A DNA stretch of 64,000 nucleotides from Trichomonas vaginalis G3 (taxonomy: Eukaryota; Parabasalia; Trichomonadida; Trichomonadidae). Numbering within the stretch: the first letter of the stretch is position 1; every line of letters begins with the position of its first letter. The stretch is from the NCBI RefSeq assembly GCF_026262505.1, contig NC_067207.1:32146082-32210081 (forward strand). Direction: 5' to 3'. Positions 45,363-56,700 of this stretch are shown piece after piece. The notes beneath the pieces were generated by a model. That model was not told the DNA's origin and did not search any database. It saw only the letters and a program-made list of their open reading frames with translations. Position numbers and translations under genes: made by a program.

Positions 45363-48300
45363 GAACTTCAACTTACGAATAAAGTTTGTTTTAGTCGTTA
45401 TTGAGAAGTTAAACTTTTCAGCAAAGCAAGGACTAGAAGACTTACATAAGTCAAATCCAATCTCTTGACCGTCATAAAGTGCTTTATATAACTTCATAAC
45501 ACTGAACTCAGAGTCTTTGTCAAATTTTCCTTGCGGAACCATTAAACCTTTATCTTCATCATAGAAACACTGAACAGAGTCAGGAAACATTTCATTAGCG
45601 GTTAAAGCAATAACATCTTGCTTCACGCCTTTCATTCTGCAGTGAAATGCAACTTCATTTAAATCGTTAGTGAGTAAGTCTATGTAAGTCTTCTTTCCAC
45701 AAAATATTGATTTGTATGCTAAACTTTGTTTATCTTTTGTGATTTCTGCAAAGTCGCTATGAAATTGACCAAGGTTTTTACCAATGAGAACTCTTCCATA
45801 ACGTTTCTCAAACTCTTCAGCTAAACGAGGGATATCTTCATTGTAGAGATGCATACTGTCGGTATCGCTATAAAAGATGTCCATTCCTAAGTCTTCAGCA
45901 GTACAGAATACTTCACACATTATTCTCTTCGACATAGATAGAATGTTAACACCAAGTGGACAGAAGTTAAAGTGTCTGCAAATGCTTTTCGTTAGCTTGA
46001 AAATAGTTTTATCTGAACCATCCAAACCTTCGAACTTCACTATATGGTTGTAATTTCTTATAGCATATCTTATAGCATCTTTGTCATCTACTATGGTTAT
46101 TTTTGACTCAATAGGAGATAGAATAGTTTTGCCATAAATACTGTTCAGAATGAGCTTTATATTTTCTTGCAAAGGATTTCCTTCTTTCTTATACTTTAAC
46201 CTTAACTCAAACAACTTCTTTACTTCATCTCTTATTCTAATATCTCTGTTTCCATCGTAATAGTATCCTTGCAACACTTCACATTTGACACCTTGATATT
46301 TTATGAGGTCTTGTAATGTTATATGGTCAACATACATTAAACAGCAAGTGTTTGAACTTCTGGGAACGTTAAGTTCTGGATTTAGTTCAGGGTCACAAAC
46401 TATTAAAGGAAAGTGTCTATGTATTCCAATCTCTGTTATCTTAATGAGAACAAAGAAGCCAGACATAAACTTTTCACCAATGGGTTCCTTTTGGTCGTCA
46501 TCGAATAAATGTCTCATGAGATACTCTGTGCTTAACATTTCTTTCTTCAATACTTTCGGTATACCTTCTAAAGTATAGAGTCTTGCTATAGCTGATGGAT
46601 ATAATGAAACAGCGTCGAAGTCAGCAATGAGTTTCTTTTCGCTCTTTTGTTTAATGTTATCTGACAGCATACATCTTCCACCTTGAATGCATCTCGAAAT
46701 AAATTCTCTTGGTTTATTTGAGAGGTCATAAAGATTTCCATTCGGGAAGTATACTCTGTTCTCAAATAATTTGTTAGCAATTGAACAAATACTAACGTAG
46801 TCATAAACGTTTAAATCAAACTCTTTCAATATGTCATTGCGGAACTTAACAAAACCTTCTCTTAAAATTCTTACATCTTGTTTGCAATAAAATGAGCTAT
46901 ATTTTTCTAAGTCGAAGTGGTTTTCATCTATTCTGCAACCTTTGATGGAATCTATGTTTTTCATGAACGTTTCAATATCTTTTACAAACTTACACGCTTC
47001 AGAAATGACACCAGTTCTGTTGTCATTTGCTAACAAAACACTGCTGTAGTAGTTATATGGAAATACTTCTTTCGGTCCTGTTTGTAAGTTAAACATAGCA
47101 GGAAATAGTTTAAGCTTCTTATTTATAACACTGTAAGAGTCTTTTATAATAATTGCCCTTCCTTTATATAAACCAGTTATTTGCATTGTTCGTGAACCTT
47201 TAATGATGGGAGTTCCTTTCACTTCTGTCATGTGTCTTAAGATGAAGTTTATATCATAGCTGAGGTTATGGAAATATACTAAACTCTTGTCAGGAAGTCG
47301 CTCCAAAAATTCTGTTGCACAGTTTTGACCCCATATGCTTTCACTCACTGAACCATCTTCACTGTCAAAACAGATGTTAAAAGCTTTATGAAAGCCATCG
47401 GTACTGCACTCAAAGTCAGCAAAGAAAACGTGCTCAGGAATGAACTTGCACTTATTTTTATTTACTTCTTTTGACTCTGCTTTCTTCTTCAGTTGTACAC
47501 AATACTTTGGAGCATATGTCAAATCTTTAAATGGTGCAAGGTTCTGTTTATATAAGTCAGTAGTATATGTGAAAAGTTCTCCATAAGAAATAGGTTCGAA
47601 ATATTTGCACTCCCACAATGTTTTCATAACATCCCATAGCGGTGTAGTTCTATCCATGCGAACAATGTATTTACCATCTCTCATTGTATATATTTTCATC
47701 TGTTTCTCAATGTTCATTCCACCACACTCCTTCAAGATTTCTATATAGTTGCGAATGAAATATGTTGTCATTGGTAATCTTTCGTTTAGCATGTAGTGGT
47801 CTTCAACAAGAAGTAAGTCAATAGTTCGAACAGTTTCACATTCTTTTGGTATATATCTCTTTATTTCATTATGTCTTGAGTCATTGAAATAACCAATGGT
47901 AACATTAAATGCTATACTTGTTGCGTCAGAAATTTCTTGTACTTTACTTTGAGGAAAGTCTCTAACACGAATGACTTCTCTCATGTGGTCAATAGTTTCT
48001 TCATCTACTCCAGCTTGAATGCAAGCATAAACGAAACAATTGTCTTCTGTCATAAGTGCTGCAGTTCTTTTGTTCAGTTCATTGAAGATTTGGTAGCGTT
48101 CAAGATTTATAGGTAACGTGCAAAGATACTTCCAGAACTGACCGCTTCTCTTCTTATAAAACTTCTTTTCACCATTATCTTTCCAAAAGCTTTCTATAAG
48201 TGCTGGGTTTCCTGTTTGCTTAAGAGCTTCCAAAGTGGCTTTCTGGTCATTTGTCAGTGTGCTTTCATCTCTATATGGTCTCTTTTTTGGTTTGCCTTTC

Positions 48301-49208
48301 TTTACATCTGACATCGTTAAGCCTTCATATTCAGTTAAATCATACATCTTTATTTCAGTAAGATTCTTTATGTTTGTCAAGAAGAAGTCATAGTGCATTT
48401 CAACAATACCTGCAGCATTTGCTTCTATCTCTGATATAAAGTTCTCCTTCAAGAGCTGATGTAGTAATGTTCCAATATTATTGAGGTTTAACGTAGAACA
48501 TTCATACTTTCCACCAAGTTTATAACATACCATCCATCTTTGTTGGGAGTTTATTTTAATCTTCTCTAAGAGTCTCATGAAAACCTTACCGAAATGTTTG
48601 TGTAAGTAGTCTCTGTTTGGTTCATCTAAAGCTTCGATGTTAAAGTCAATGAGTCTATTGCCTGACTTCACATTTCTCTTCCTATTCTCTTCATCTTTCT
48701 TTAACCATCTCTCACCTTCTTTTGGTTTGTCGTCAATGGAACGAATGACATCGTTAGCTTTGCGAACTTGTTCTATAGCATTTTTAAACATCTCTCTTCT
48801 CTGTTGTTTCAGTGTGTCGTCTCTCTTTCGTGTTTCACCAACGTTTGAGTTCGTAAGTTCAAACATCTCTTGACGAACATCATGAGAAAGAGCTTTACGA
48901 GTATGACCAACGTTCGCATTTGTTATGTCAAACATCTCACGCCTTACTTCATGAGGTATTGAACGTCTATGATATAAGTCAATAACAATGTCATTTAAAG
49001 GAAATTCTCTTGCATGGACTTCGTCCTCGCCGCGTTGCGGCTTTATGAACTCATGAATTCTATCATAACTTATTGCACCATTATAGTCATTGAGGATGTC
49101 AGCGAGTGCTTTTTTGTTTGTTGCGTAATGCTTTGCAACATCTATATTAGCTTCTGTAAGAAGTTGTTTTATTTCCGAGTGTTCTAACTTGGACAACTTC
49201 CGATACAT
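45360..49208 (-). CDS. Protein-primed family B DNA polymerase with long N-terminal extension, 1,282 aa
   Basis: It looks whole. Exonuclease motifs lie at about residues 598 (FADFECSTDG), 650 (YFHNLSYDIN) and 780 (YCKQDVRIL). Polymerase motifs lie at about 870 (ADFDAVSLYPSA), 1030 (NSIYGK) and 1115 (YSDTDSM). The first 530 residues are an extension with three repeats of the form DVRQEMFxxTNxNVG at about 85-130. At about 400-510 a segment has a D-x-C start (TEDNCFVYACIQAG) and an HY end (LLVEDHYMLNERL), which resembles OTU-type cysteine peptidases. The enzyme copies the element from terminal-protein-bound ends. Confidence 0.93.
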   Translation of the reverse strand: MYRKLSKLEHSEIKQLLTEANIDVAKHYATNKKALADILNDYNGAISYDRIHEFIKPQRGEDEVHAREFPLNDIVIDLYHRRSIPHEVRREMFDITNANVGHTRKALSHDVRQEMFELTNSNVGETRKRDDTLKQQRREMFKNAIEQVRKANDVIRSIDDKPKEGERWLKKDEENRKRNVKSGNRLIDFNIEALDEPNRDYLHKHFGKVFMRLLEKIKINSQQRWMVCYKLGGKYECSTLNLNNIGTLLHQLLKENFISEIEANAAGIVEMHYDFFLTNIKNLTEIKMYDLTEYEGLTMSDVKKGKPKKRPYRDESTLTNDQKATLEALKQTGNPALIESFWKDNGEKKFYKKRSGQFWKYLCTLPINLERYQIFNELNKRTAALMTEDNCFVYACIQAGVDEETIDHMREVIRVRDFPQSKVQEISDATSIAFNVTIGYFNDSRHNEIKRYIPKECETVRTIDLLLVEDHYMLNERLPMTTYFIRNYIEILKECGGMNIEKQMKIYTMRDGKYIVRMDRTTPLWDVMKTLWECKYFEPISYGELFTYTTDLYKQNLAPFKDLTYAPKYCVQLKKKAESKEVNKNKCKFIPEHVFFADFECSTDGFHKAFNICFDSEDGSVSESIWGQNCATEFLERLPDKSLVYFHNLSYDINFILRHMTEVKGTPIIKGSRTMQITGLYKGRAIIIKDSYSVINKKLKLFPAMFNLQTGPKEVFPYNYYSSVLLANDNRTGVISEACKFVKDIETFMKNIDSIKGCRIDENHFDLEKYSSFYCKQDVRILREGFVKFRNDILKEFDLNVYDYVSICSIANKLFENRVYFPNGNLYDLSNKPREFISRCIQGGRCMLSDNIKQKSEKKLIADFDAVSLYPSAIARLYTLEGIPKVLKKEMLSTEYLMRHLFDDDQKEPIGEKFMSGFFVLIKITEIGIHRHFPLIVCDPELNPELNVPRSSNTCCLMYVDHITLQDLIKYQGVKCEVLQGYYYDGNRDIRIRDEVKKLFELRLKYKKEGNPLQENIKLILNSIYGKTILSPIESKITIVDDKDAIRYAIRNYNHIVKFEGLDGSDKTIFKLTKSICRHFNFCPLGVNILSMSKRIMCEVFCTAEDLGMDIFYSDTDSMHLYNEDIPRLAEEFEKRYGRVLIGKNLGQFHSDFAEITKDKQSLAYKSIFCGKKTYIDLLTNDLNEVAFHCRMKGVKQDVIALTANEMFPDSVQCFYDEDKGLMVPQGKFDKDSEFSVMKLYKALYDGQEIGFDLCKSSSPCFAEKFNFSITTKTNFIRKLKF

Positions 49209-49299
49209 CTTTAGTAGGAAATAAAAAAATATTTTTTTGAAAAAATTAGATTAGATTTTTTAAAGTTATTTTTCAAAATAATTTAATATTTTTATTTTA

Positions 49300-49773
49300 A
49301 TGAAACACATGCAAGATTGCAAGTTCTTTTCATACAATGCTCTCGCTACTGCCATCAAGAATGAGTTCAATAATGCTTTAAATGTTAATGTTATCTTTAA
49401 CAAGAAGTTTGTGAAAGAATCTAAGTTTGGTCAGTATGTCAGACCATTAGCTATCGTCATTGACCGCAAACGTTATACTTCACAAGAGTTAGCAGTAGTT
49501 TTGAAACAAAAGAGTTTCTTCGTGAATGTCAAAGATACTCATTATACTGTCATAAAGAACTCTAACATTGACTTCTTCAGTATTGCTTTAAATCTTTCCG
49601 AACAGAAAGAATATAAGAAGGGTGAAACATCTGTGAAATATTATCCTTCATCTCTGAAGACAATAACGAACAAAGATGTTATACAGAAATTCTTACCAAA
49701 GGTTGAAGAAGCTTCTATTGACATTGACGAAGAAAGTGAAATGGTTGAAGAAATTGACCCTGACGTCATTTAA
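49300..49773 (+). CDS. Unknown 157-aa Maverick protein
   Basis: It is the counterpart of 16079 with only a handful of substitutions. It is divergent from PolB and convergent with the KilA-N gene. No motif is recognised. Confidence 0.65.
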   Translation: MKHMQDCKFFSYNALATAIKNEFNNALNVNVIFNKKFVKESKFGQYVRPLAIVIDRKRYTSQELAVVLKQKSFFVNVKDTHYTVIKNSNIDFFSIALNLSEQKEYKKGETSVKYYPSSLKTITNKDVIQKFLPKVEEASIDIDEESEMVEEIDPDVI

Positions 49774-49791
49774 GCAAAAATATATTTTTGT

Positions 49792-50619
49792 TCATTCTTC
49801 CTCTTTGAAGTTATCGAAATATTCTGTTATTTTTTCTTTCAGTAGCGGTAAGTCTTCTTTGAATGTAAGTATTGTGCAACCTTTGATGTCATAGTGTGTT
49901 TGAGGAAGAGTACTTTTGACAATTTCCTTTATTTGCTCATTCGGTGTCATTGAAATCGGTAAGTTTTCACGATAGAACCAGTTTCTGTCAGATTTGTAAA
50001 TCTTAGCAAGGTCATAAAAGCTCTTGTTGTTTCTTCTGACTAAATGCAACATAACCATATCTTTATCTTCTTCTTTCTCCAACTCTTCAGTATATATCAT
50101 ATACTTATAACTCTTTTCCTTTCCTTTTGGTACTGAACGCGGTATTCTTTTCTGTATGCTTTTGTCTTTGGATTCAATGACTTCATCTTTTGCTTGAAGT
50201 TTCTTTTCCATCTCTCCACGTTCTGCTTTATATAGTTCATCTAACATCATGAAAATATAACAAGCATAACGAGGTGAAGCCCACATTGCTACAGCATTTA
50301 CTAAAAGTCTATGAACATAATATCCTTTCAAACCAGGTGCCAAATTCTTGCGATTTTCGAATGGAATCTCTTCTCTCGGTTTTCCGAGGGAAGCAATCAT
50401 ATGAGGAAATTCTTCTAAAAGTTCTTTTGTCTGTTGGTTTTCAAACCAATGATATGCTTGCTTTGTAGAACGAAGAGCATTCATTATACTTTGCATTTGG
50501 TACATGTCATCTTTGACCGAACGAATGAGGCGAAGTTGTTTGTTATATTGTATGTATTCATATTCTTCATTTATGGCTTCATGAACGATAGCAGTTGTTG
50601 TGTTCTCTGATGTTGACAT
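49792..50619 (-). CDS. KilA-N domain protein, about 275 aa
   Basis: It is the counterpart of 16571. Both termini match closely, but the stretch of about residues 45-100 that belongs to the KilA-N DNA-binding domain is rewritten (AYHWFENQQTKELLEEFPHM, then GLKGYYVHRLLVNAVAMWAS). The start was set at MSTSENTTTAIV; the preceding ATG lies in the conserved GTATGTAAAGACAGTA leader. Confidence 0.75.
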   Translation of the reverse strand: MSTSENTTTAIVHEAINEEYEYIQYNKQLRLIRSVKDDMYQMQSIMNALRSTKQAYHWFENQQTKELLEEFPHMIASLGKPREEIPFENRKNLAPGLKGYYVHRLLVNAVAMWASPRYACYIFMMLDELYKAERGEMEKKLQAKDEVIESKDKSIQKRIPRSVPKGKEKSYKYMIYTEELEKEEDKDMVMLHLVRRNNKSFYDLAKIYKSDRNWFYRENLPISMTPNEQIKEIVKSTLPQTHYDIKGCTILTFKEDLPLLKEKITEYFDNFKEEE

Positions 50620-50707
50620 TACTGTCTTTACATACAAAATAAAAAAATATTTTATAAAAAAACTAACTTTATTTTCTGACTTTCACAAAAGACCAAAAAT
50701 AAACGCT

Positions 50708-51319
50708 TTACATGTATTTTTCAGCAACTTCGTCAAATAATTTTATAGCTTTATCTATCTCATCTACTTCAAACGTTTCTTTACCTTTCATGGGAGCACC
50801 ATACCTTTTCTCAAACTTTTCAAGTAGTTCTGTTTCTGCAGCTCTCATATCATTAACGAACACAACCTTGACTCTATTGACTGTACTGTCATATCTTTGA
50901 GTTATATTATATGTTCTTCCTATCTTATATCTCTTTGTATTGAAGTCCTTCGGTTTCTGAACGATGTAAAGTAAGCCTTCACTGCAACGTTCTGAGTCGA
51001 ATGAACCATATGTTATGAAGTTATATCCAACAACTGGGTCAATCCATAACAAAACTATTGGTATAAGACTTTTGTCTATAAGATATGCTCTTGTTCCATG
51101 AAATGCTACTGATATCATGAGCTCAGGATTTCTTGTCAAAATTTTCTGAGTAGAAGCAATTCTAACCCAGTCCTTTGTTTTCTTTCCAGAAGGTGTTATA
51201 ATGTCTGACAAAGAATATTTGTTGTATTTCTTTGAGTATCTTACGTTTAAATCACCTATTCTAACCACTTTGGTGTCATTGTCTATCTTTCTAACTGTTT
51301 CAAACTCAATGTTTGTCAT
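50708..51319 (-). CDS. KilA-N plus GIY-YIG (T5orf172/MUG113-like) protein, about 203 aa, element B only
   Basis: The N-terminal half reads as a KilA-N domain (YNKYSLSDIITPSGKKTKDW, VRIASTQKIL, VAFHGTRAYLIDKSLIPIVL). The C-terminal half has the GIY-YIG-type core of T5orf172 proteins (GLLYIVQKP, RYKIGRTYNITQRYDS, DMRAAETELLEKFEKRYG). Such two-domain proteins are common in large DNA viruses and phages and act as DNA-binding nucleases or regulators. Element A has unrelated DNA at this slot. The start was set at MTNIEFETV by the shared leader. Confidence 0.8.
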   Translation of the reverse strand: MTNIEFETVRKIDNDTKVVRIGDLNVRYSKKYNKYSLSDIITPSGKKTKDWVRIASTQKILTRNPELMISVAFHGTRAYLIDKSLIPIVLLWIDPVVGYNFITYGSFDSERCSEGLLYIVQKPKDFNTKRYKIGRTYNITQRYDSTVNRVKVVFVNDMRAAETELLEKFEKRYGAPMKGKETFEVDEIDKAIKLFDEVAEKYM

Positions 51320-51438
51320 TACTGTCTTTACATACAAGATAAAAAAATAAATAAAAATAAAACTAACTTTATTTTTATCTTTTATGAAAATTCATGAAAT
51401 TTGGTCATTTTTCAGCAAAAATAATGTTTAGGTGAAGA

Positions 51439-51452
51439 GGTGAGATCTCACC
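51439..51452. promoter_or_regulatory. GGTGAGATCTCACC palindrome with iterons
   Basis: Two inverted GGTGAAAA-type iterons lie on the right, running up to the stop codon of the 320-aa gene, and GGTGAAGA lies on the left. It is placed as at 18250 in A. Confidence 0.6.
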
Positions 51453-51471
51453 CGTTTTCTCACCTGTTTTT

Positions 51472-52434
51472 TCACAAGCGTTTTACATGAATTGTACGAT
51501 GTATATTTGAAATCCTAAACAGTTTCGTAGCTTCTATTTCTTCTTTTAGTACATCGAATGTTTTAATCATGCCGAAAGTCTCTTTATATTTCTTCTTGAC
51601 GTCAGACAGAAGGAAATCTTCTGCTGTTGAATAGTTTTTATTAAGAAATGTCAACATATCCATTTTATCTTCTGCTGGCTTTTCTGCTTCTTTCTTTAAG
51701 TCTGCATAGTCGTTTCGCATTCTTTCTATCTCTTTGACTGAGTAGTTATATTTTCTTATTGCTGCTTTACGTTTTGAACATTGCGGCATCGTTTTTGCGT
51801 TATACATTGAAATAAAACCAGCTAGAACAACTAAGGCGTCAATGGTTTTCTTTAAATCTGAAGCAATTGGTTTTATCTGTTCATTCCATACCTTACCTCT
51901 TCTATCTTTATCTCTTATCTGCCATACACATTCTGCAATTAATGAAACAAAGTTGTCGTATGTCTTAAATTCTTCGGATTTGTAAAGGTCAGAAATATTT
52001 TTATAAACCATGTCGCAATCTTTGTCCATAACTTTATGGTTGCAATGATATCCTAGAAACTCATAGTTTACCTTTCGTATGAACTTCTTTATTTCTACTG
52101 AGTCAGTTGCTTTGACTTCAATTTCGTCAAATTCGGGAATGGTTAGTTTTTGTTGCTGAATTTCAGGTAGTTTAGGTAAATGGTCAATAATGTCCTGCAT
52201 GTCATAAAGATATTCTTCATTTTCTTCATCCTGTGCGGTACAGTCTAAATTACTTGTTAACAGTTCTTGCTTTATCTTCTGGATTTTTGTTTCGAAAGTA
52301 TATGAAGAAGGAATGAAGTTTTTCATTTCTACTAACATTGACGTAGGATTCATAACTAACGAGTTTGGTGCTGTTGCGGACAGAGTCCTGCCGTTCGCGG
52401 CTTGAATTGCTGTTGTGCCGATTGTTGAAATCAT
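51472..52434 (-). CDS. Unknown 320-aa Maverick protein
   Basis: It is the counterpart of 18295 with a seven-residue insertion near the N-terminus (AANGRTLS region) and scattered changes in the middle. The H/C-rich patch (FLGYHCNHKVMDKDCD, CSKRKAAIRKYNYS) has lost one of the cysteines seen in A, so zinc binding is uncertain as a shared property. It is flanked by iteron palindromes on both sides. Confidence 0.65.
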   Translation of the reverse strand: MISTIGTTAIQAANGRTLSATAPNSLVMNPTSMLVEMKNFIPSSYTFETKIQKIKQELLTSNLDCTAQDEENEEYLYDMQDIIDHLPKLPEIQQQKLTIPEFDEIEVKATDSVEIKKFIRKVNYEFLGYHCNHKVMDKDCDMVYKNISDLYKSEEFKTYDNFVSLIAECVWQIRDKDRRGKVWNEQIKPIASDLKKTIDALVVLAGFISMYNAKTMPQCSKRKAAIRKYNYSVKEIERMRNDYADLKKEAEKPAEDKMDMLTFLNKNYSTAEDFLLSDVKKKYKETFGMIKTFDVLKEEIEATKLFRISNIHRTIHVKRL

Positions 52435-52544
52435 ATCTTTACATACAAAATAAAAAAATAAATAAAAATAAAACTAACTTTATTTTTTCTATCTTAAGGA
52501 AATTCATGAAAATTCATGAGGGTGAAAAAAGAGGTGAAAAAACG

Positions 52545-52558
52545 GGTGAGATCTCACC
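52545..52558. promoter_or_regulatory. GGTGAGATCTCACC palindrome with iterons
   Basis: Iterons GGTGAAAAAAGAGGTGAAAA lie on the left and TCTTCACC on the right. The placement equals 19347 in A, between the 320-aa gene and the integrase. Confidence 0.6.
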
Positions 52559-52668
52559 TCTTCACCTCAACATTATTTTTGGTGTAAATTTATGACAAAA
52601 ATAAATGGTACCATTAATGATATCATGACTGTTCTCATTCATGTCTGATTTACATCTAATGAAAAAGT

Positions 52669-53753
52669 TTAGAAGAATTTTATTATTCTTTCTGGCTTAT
52701 TTTTGTCTTTCCAGTACTCCCGCTCTAATGGTCCCAGATGTGTTGACTTTGACTCTCTCAAGTTCTTAGATGGTATAACATCTTCAACGCCTCCTTCATA
52801 TCTTACTTTATAAGTGTCATCGTTTGTGTTATAGCCAAGTATTTCAATAACCACTCCTCGCTTTGCTTCGTCAATGGTTTCAGCAAGTTTGCCATTACTA
52901 CTTTCGACTAATTTATGACGAGGGTAAAATGCAATGGAGTCGTCAGCAGCTTTTATAAGATATCCATTACCTTGCGTAGAGTCTACGATATAATAATTTC
53001 GACTTAACCTTAAACGTTTCTTTGTCAACGGTTTGTCGTCAAGAACTACACGAACTTTTGTACCAGGAATGAGGGTAAATTGTGTTGAATTTCTGATATT
53101 TTGTGTTTGGCTTCGTTTCTTTTGTATATACTTTTCTTCTTGTTGTTGTGTCATTGAATTTGGTGTATGTCCTGTTGTAGAATGTGTTGAGGAATTATAT
53201 ACTTCGAGAAAATGTTTCATTGTTTCTTCGGTAAAGTCTCGCTCTTGGTTTAAATCTCTGAGCGCCTTATGAAGCGGTTTATGATGCCGAGTATGTTATG
53301 GTTATGGTCTTCAGTAGTGTAGTGAGTTATGTTATGCTTAATGAGAAAATCTGTGATTTCATTGCTGAGGTATGCTGAATCCTGGTCTGATGTTAAAGTA
53401 CTTGGGCTATGTTCTGCTACAAACTTTTGTAAAACTCTTAACACTTCACGAGTTCCTTTATTCCTCATTGGATATGCATATGCTTTACGAGTGTTAACAT
53501 TAATGAAGATGAGGAATGGTTTATGTCCTCCTTTTCTGCTTTGAATGAGAGTGTCAAATTGGTATGCGTCAGGAGTGTTGGAGTAAATTGGTAAAAAGTA
53601 GTCGTAAGGGTTTATTTTTGTTTGATGTACAACATTTTTGTTAAAGAACCTTTTCACTTCAGCTCTGTTAGTAAATCCCGAACTCTTTGCAGCTTCATTG
53701 AACTTCTTAAATGACCTCCATGGATGTTGTTCGAATACTTCTTTCAAGCTCAT
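52669..53753 (-). pseudogene. Maverick integrase of element B (broken)
   Basis: It matches the open 361-aa integrase of A at 19457 along its length, with the same rve-type core and C-terminal chromo-like domain. It is a fossil with about one break. It lies between the iteron palindrome and the tail-fibre gene. Confidence 0.85.
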
Positions 53754-53772
53754 TTATGTAAAGTTAAAGAGT

Positions 53773-56700
53773 TTAACCAACTCGTATCCAAGCGTGCATT
53801 GTTATATAAGGAGGCATATAATCTTTTCCATTACCTGCTGGGTCTGTAATACCAGCCACAACATGTGTATGATTTCCTGCAGTTCCACAGAAAATACCTG
53901 TGCTAACATCTTTGGGGTCATCTGAGATATCATATCTGTTCATTCCCTGTCTATTCGAACCCGCTGCAAGATTTATATAACCTCTTTTTGTTATTGAATG
54001 TGAATGGTTTCCTTCCACAGATGTTCTTCCACTGAACCTATGCATATGTGAAGGAAGGTTTTCAATACCTATTTTCTTTGAACCTCCCATCTTCATTGAC
54101 TGCGTATTAGTGTAGAATGGAAAACTGTCAACTATTTCATACCATCTACCACCAAATAAAGTGTTTGGATTTATTGGATTCATAGACGTATAAACAGCTC
54201 CTATAGGATATATTAAATCATATATACTCATAACTCTATAAACATATTCTACAGAACTTATGTCATTAAATACCATTTGGAATGTATCTCCCGGATGAAA
54301 TGTTGCATTTGTTCCACTTTTATAATGTAATGTTAGTTCAATAGAATTATCCAAGAAAAATTCAAAAGTATCTGGTTGAAGACCTCTAACAAATTCAAAT
54401 GGAGTTGCTGGTTCGCCATTTATAATTTCTGTTGTAAATGTCATTGTATCTGGTTTCGAAAATTTCTTTGTTAGTTCTGCATCCACATAAGTTTTATCTG
54501 CTTTCTTATCTAACATTGCTGGTAGTTCATGTGCTTCAAAGTTTCTGGCATGACCTTCGATATTTATACATTTACTATTTAAGGAGTTTAGTGTATCTTT
54601 TACGCTTGTACTTGGATTCTCTAAAGGTGCACTTGAACCAAGGGTATAGTTCAATATTATGTCGTCTGCTCTAACAGTAGTGAAGGATTTATGTGTATGG
54701 TTCTTGTCGGCTTTACTGTCTAATGTAGCTTGAAGTTCATTTATATCGGAGATGTTGTGTTTATGAGATTTCAAAACTTTGTTCATTGCTTCGAGTTCAA
54801 CTTTGTCAGCTTTACTTTTAATAGCATCTTCAAACGTTATTTTTGACTTAACTCTCAAAGTAAATCTTGGTTCAACTAATACACCTTTAACAGAGAAAGT
54901 AGAGGCATAAATTTCATCGTTATAACTAAATGCTTCTGGTGCTTTACCCGTGTCATACTGTACAGTACAGCTTATGTCATAACCTTTAGCACGAATGTAT
55001 TTATATCTTCTTTCATTGGGGTCTTCCGTCTTCACTTCATCACTTCGTGTTAAATATCCATGGTAGTCCGTTATAATCTGTTCGTCTGAAGTTATATAAT
55101 GAACGTGGTTCTTGACTTTATCACTCAGAGCTAAAAGCTCATTTTTGTCTGCTTTTTCGGCTAATTTCTCATTAACATCATTCACTTCTAATTCAACTCT
55201 TCCGCCAGAACTCTTATTATCATTAATCTTTTTCATTAATTCGGTAATTACGTCATAAAGACTATATTCTGTTTTCGGTTTTGTAAATAATGAGTCAAAA
55301 TTTCTTTTCATCATTACATCGCTGACATTAATGATATCACCAATTCCTTTTTCATTTATTCTCTTCATTAATTCTGCAATAATGACGAATATATAATCTG
55401 TTAATTTATTCTCTTCATCGAGGGTTATAGAATGTTTTGAAATTGAATCATTAACTCCTCTAAATAAATCAATAACTTCAGGATACACGTTTTTAATGTC
55501 TCGAATAACCCGACCAGTATCCTGTTGTTCATGTTCTTCGTTCCCGTCGTTACGTGGTTTTATATCTCTAACCATCATCAACGCAGCCATAACCGGAGGG
55601 TTTGTTGCTATCTGTTCGAAAATCTGACCGTTATGTATGGTATATCTAAATAATTTCTTTGTGTTTGTTAAAACATTTGAAACAAGTCTTTTAAAACCAT
55701 CTACAAAATTTCCTGTTTCACCTAATGTTCTTGCAGCATTTACAAGCTCACCCATTCCCGCTTTTGACCCCAAAAACGTCCATATTGCATTTATTTCACT
55801 CTGTATAGTTGTCCATTCAGCGAAACTAACACCCGCATTCGCTAAGCTGAAAATGAAATTCAGTGGATCGAACTTAATTCCACCTTCTTTTTCAATTTCA
55901 ACGAACTCACTAACATGAGATTTTAAGTATTCTTTCGTTAAAATTGTTTTCCCCGATGTTATGTCATTAACGAAACTATCACCGTCAAAAGTTAACGAAT
56001 TCAATTTCGTCGTTGATGCTTTTATTTCATACACCGCTTTATTGATAGTTTTTGGCTCACCTTCTTTAGAAGCATATGAAACATTAATGAATGAATTATA
56101 TGTATTCGTGAATGAATTAAAATCAATGATTTTCATTAATGACGCCTTTAATGATTCATTTACTGTCGAATCCCTTAAAGTAATTAATGAACTGTCATTT
56201 ATGAAAGGTACACTGCAAACCGTCGAGTTTGGATCAAATGCTGTAGTTGGTGCAGGAATATTAATGATATAAGTCATTAAATCATTAAGTGACGTAAATA
56301 ATGTTGTCGTTTTTGATTTAATTTCTTTAGCATCTGTTATATATGGTAATTTTATTTCTGTAGTTTCTGAATTAAAGATATTCGCTAAAATGTTTTGTAA
56401 ACTGTTTTGAACAGCTGTGTAAACCGTTGAATCCGGAACTCTTACGATTTCACCGTCCTTAATAAAAGGCATTGCACATGGTGTAGTGCTTGGGTCAAAT
56501 CTTTCGGGATTATAATTCAACATATATTCTAACGCTTCATATACAGACTTATATACTGTTGTATTATCTTTTTCAATAATTTCACCGTCCTTTATAAACG
56601 GCATAGTACATGGAGTTAAAATAGGGTCAAACTTTTCATAGTCCTTCCATGTTATGTATTTCTCGGTATTTCCATCACTGATAACAATATATTTGTCAGT

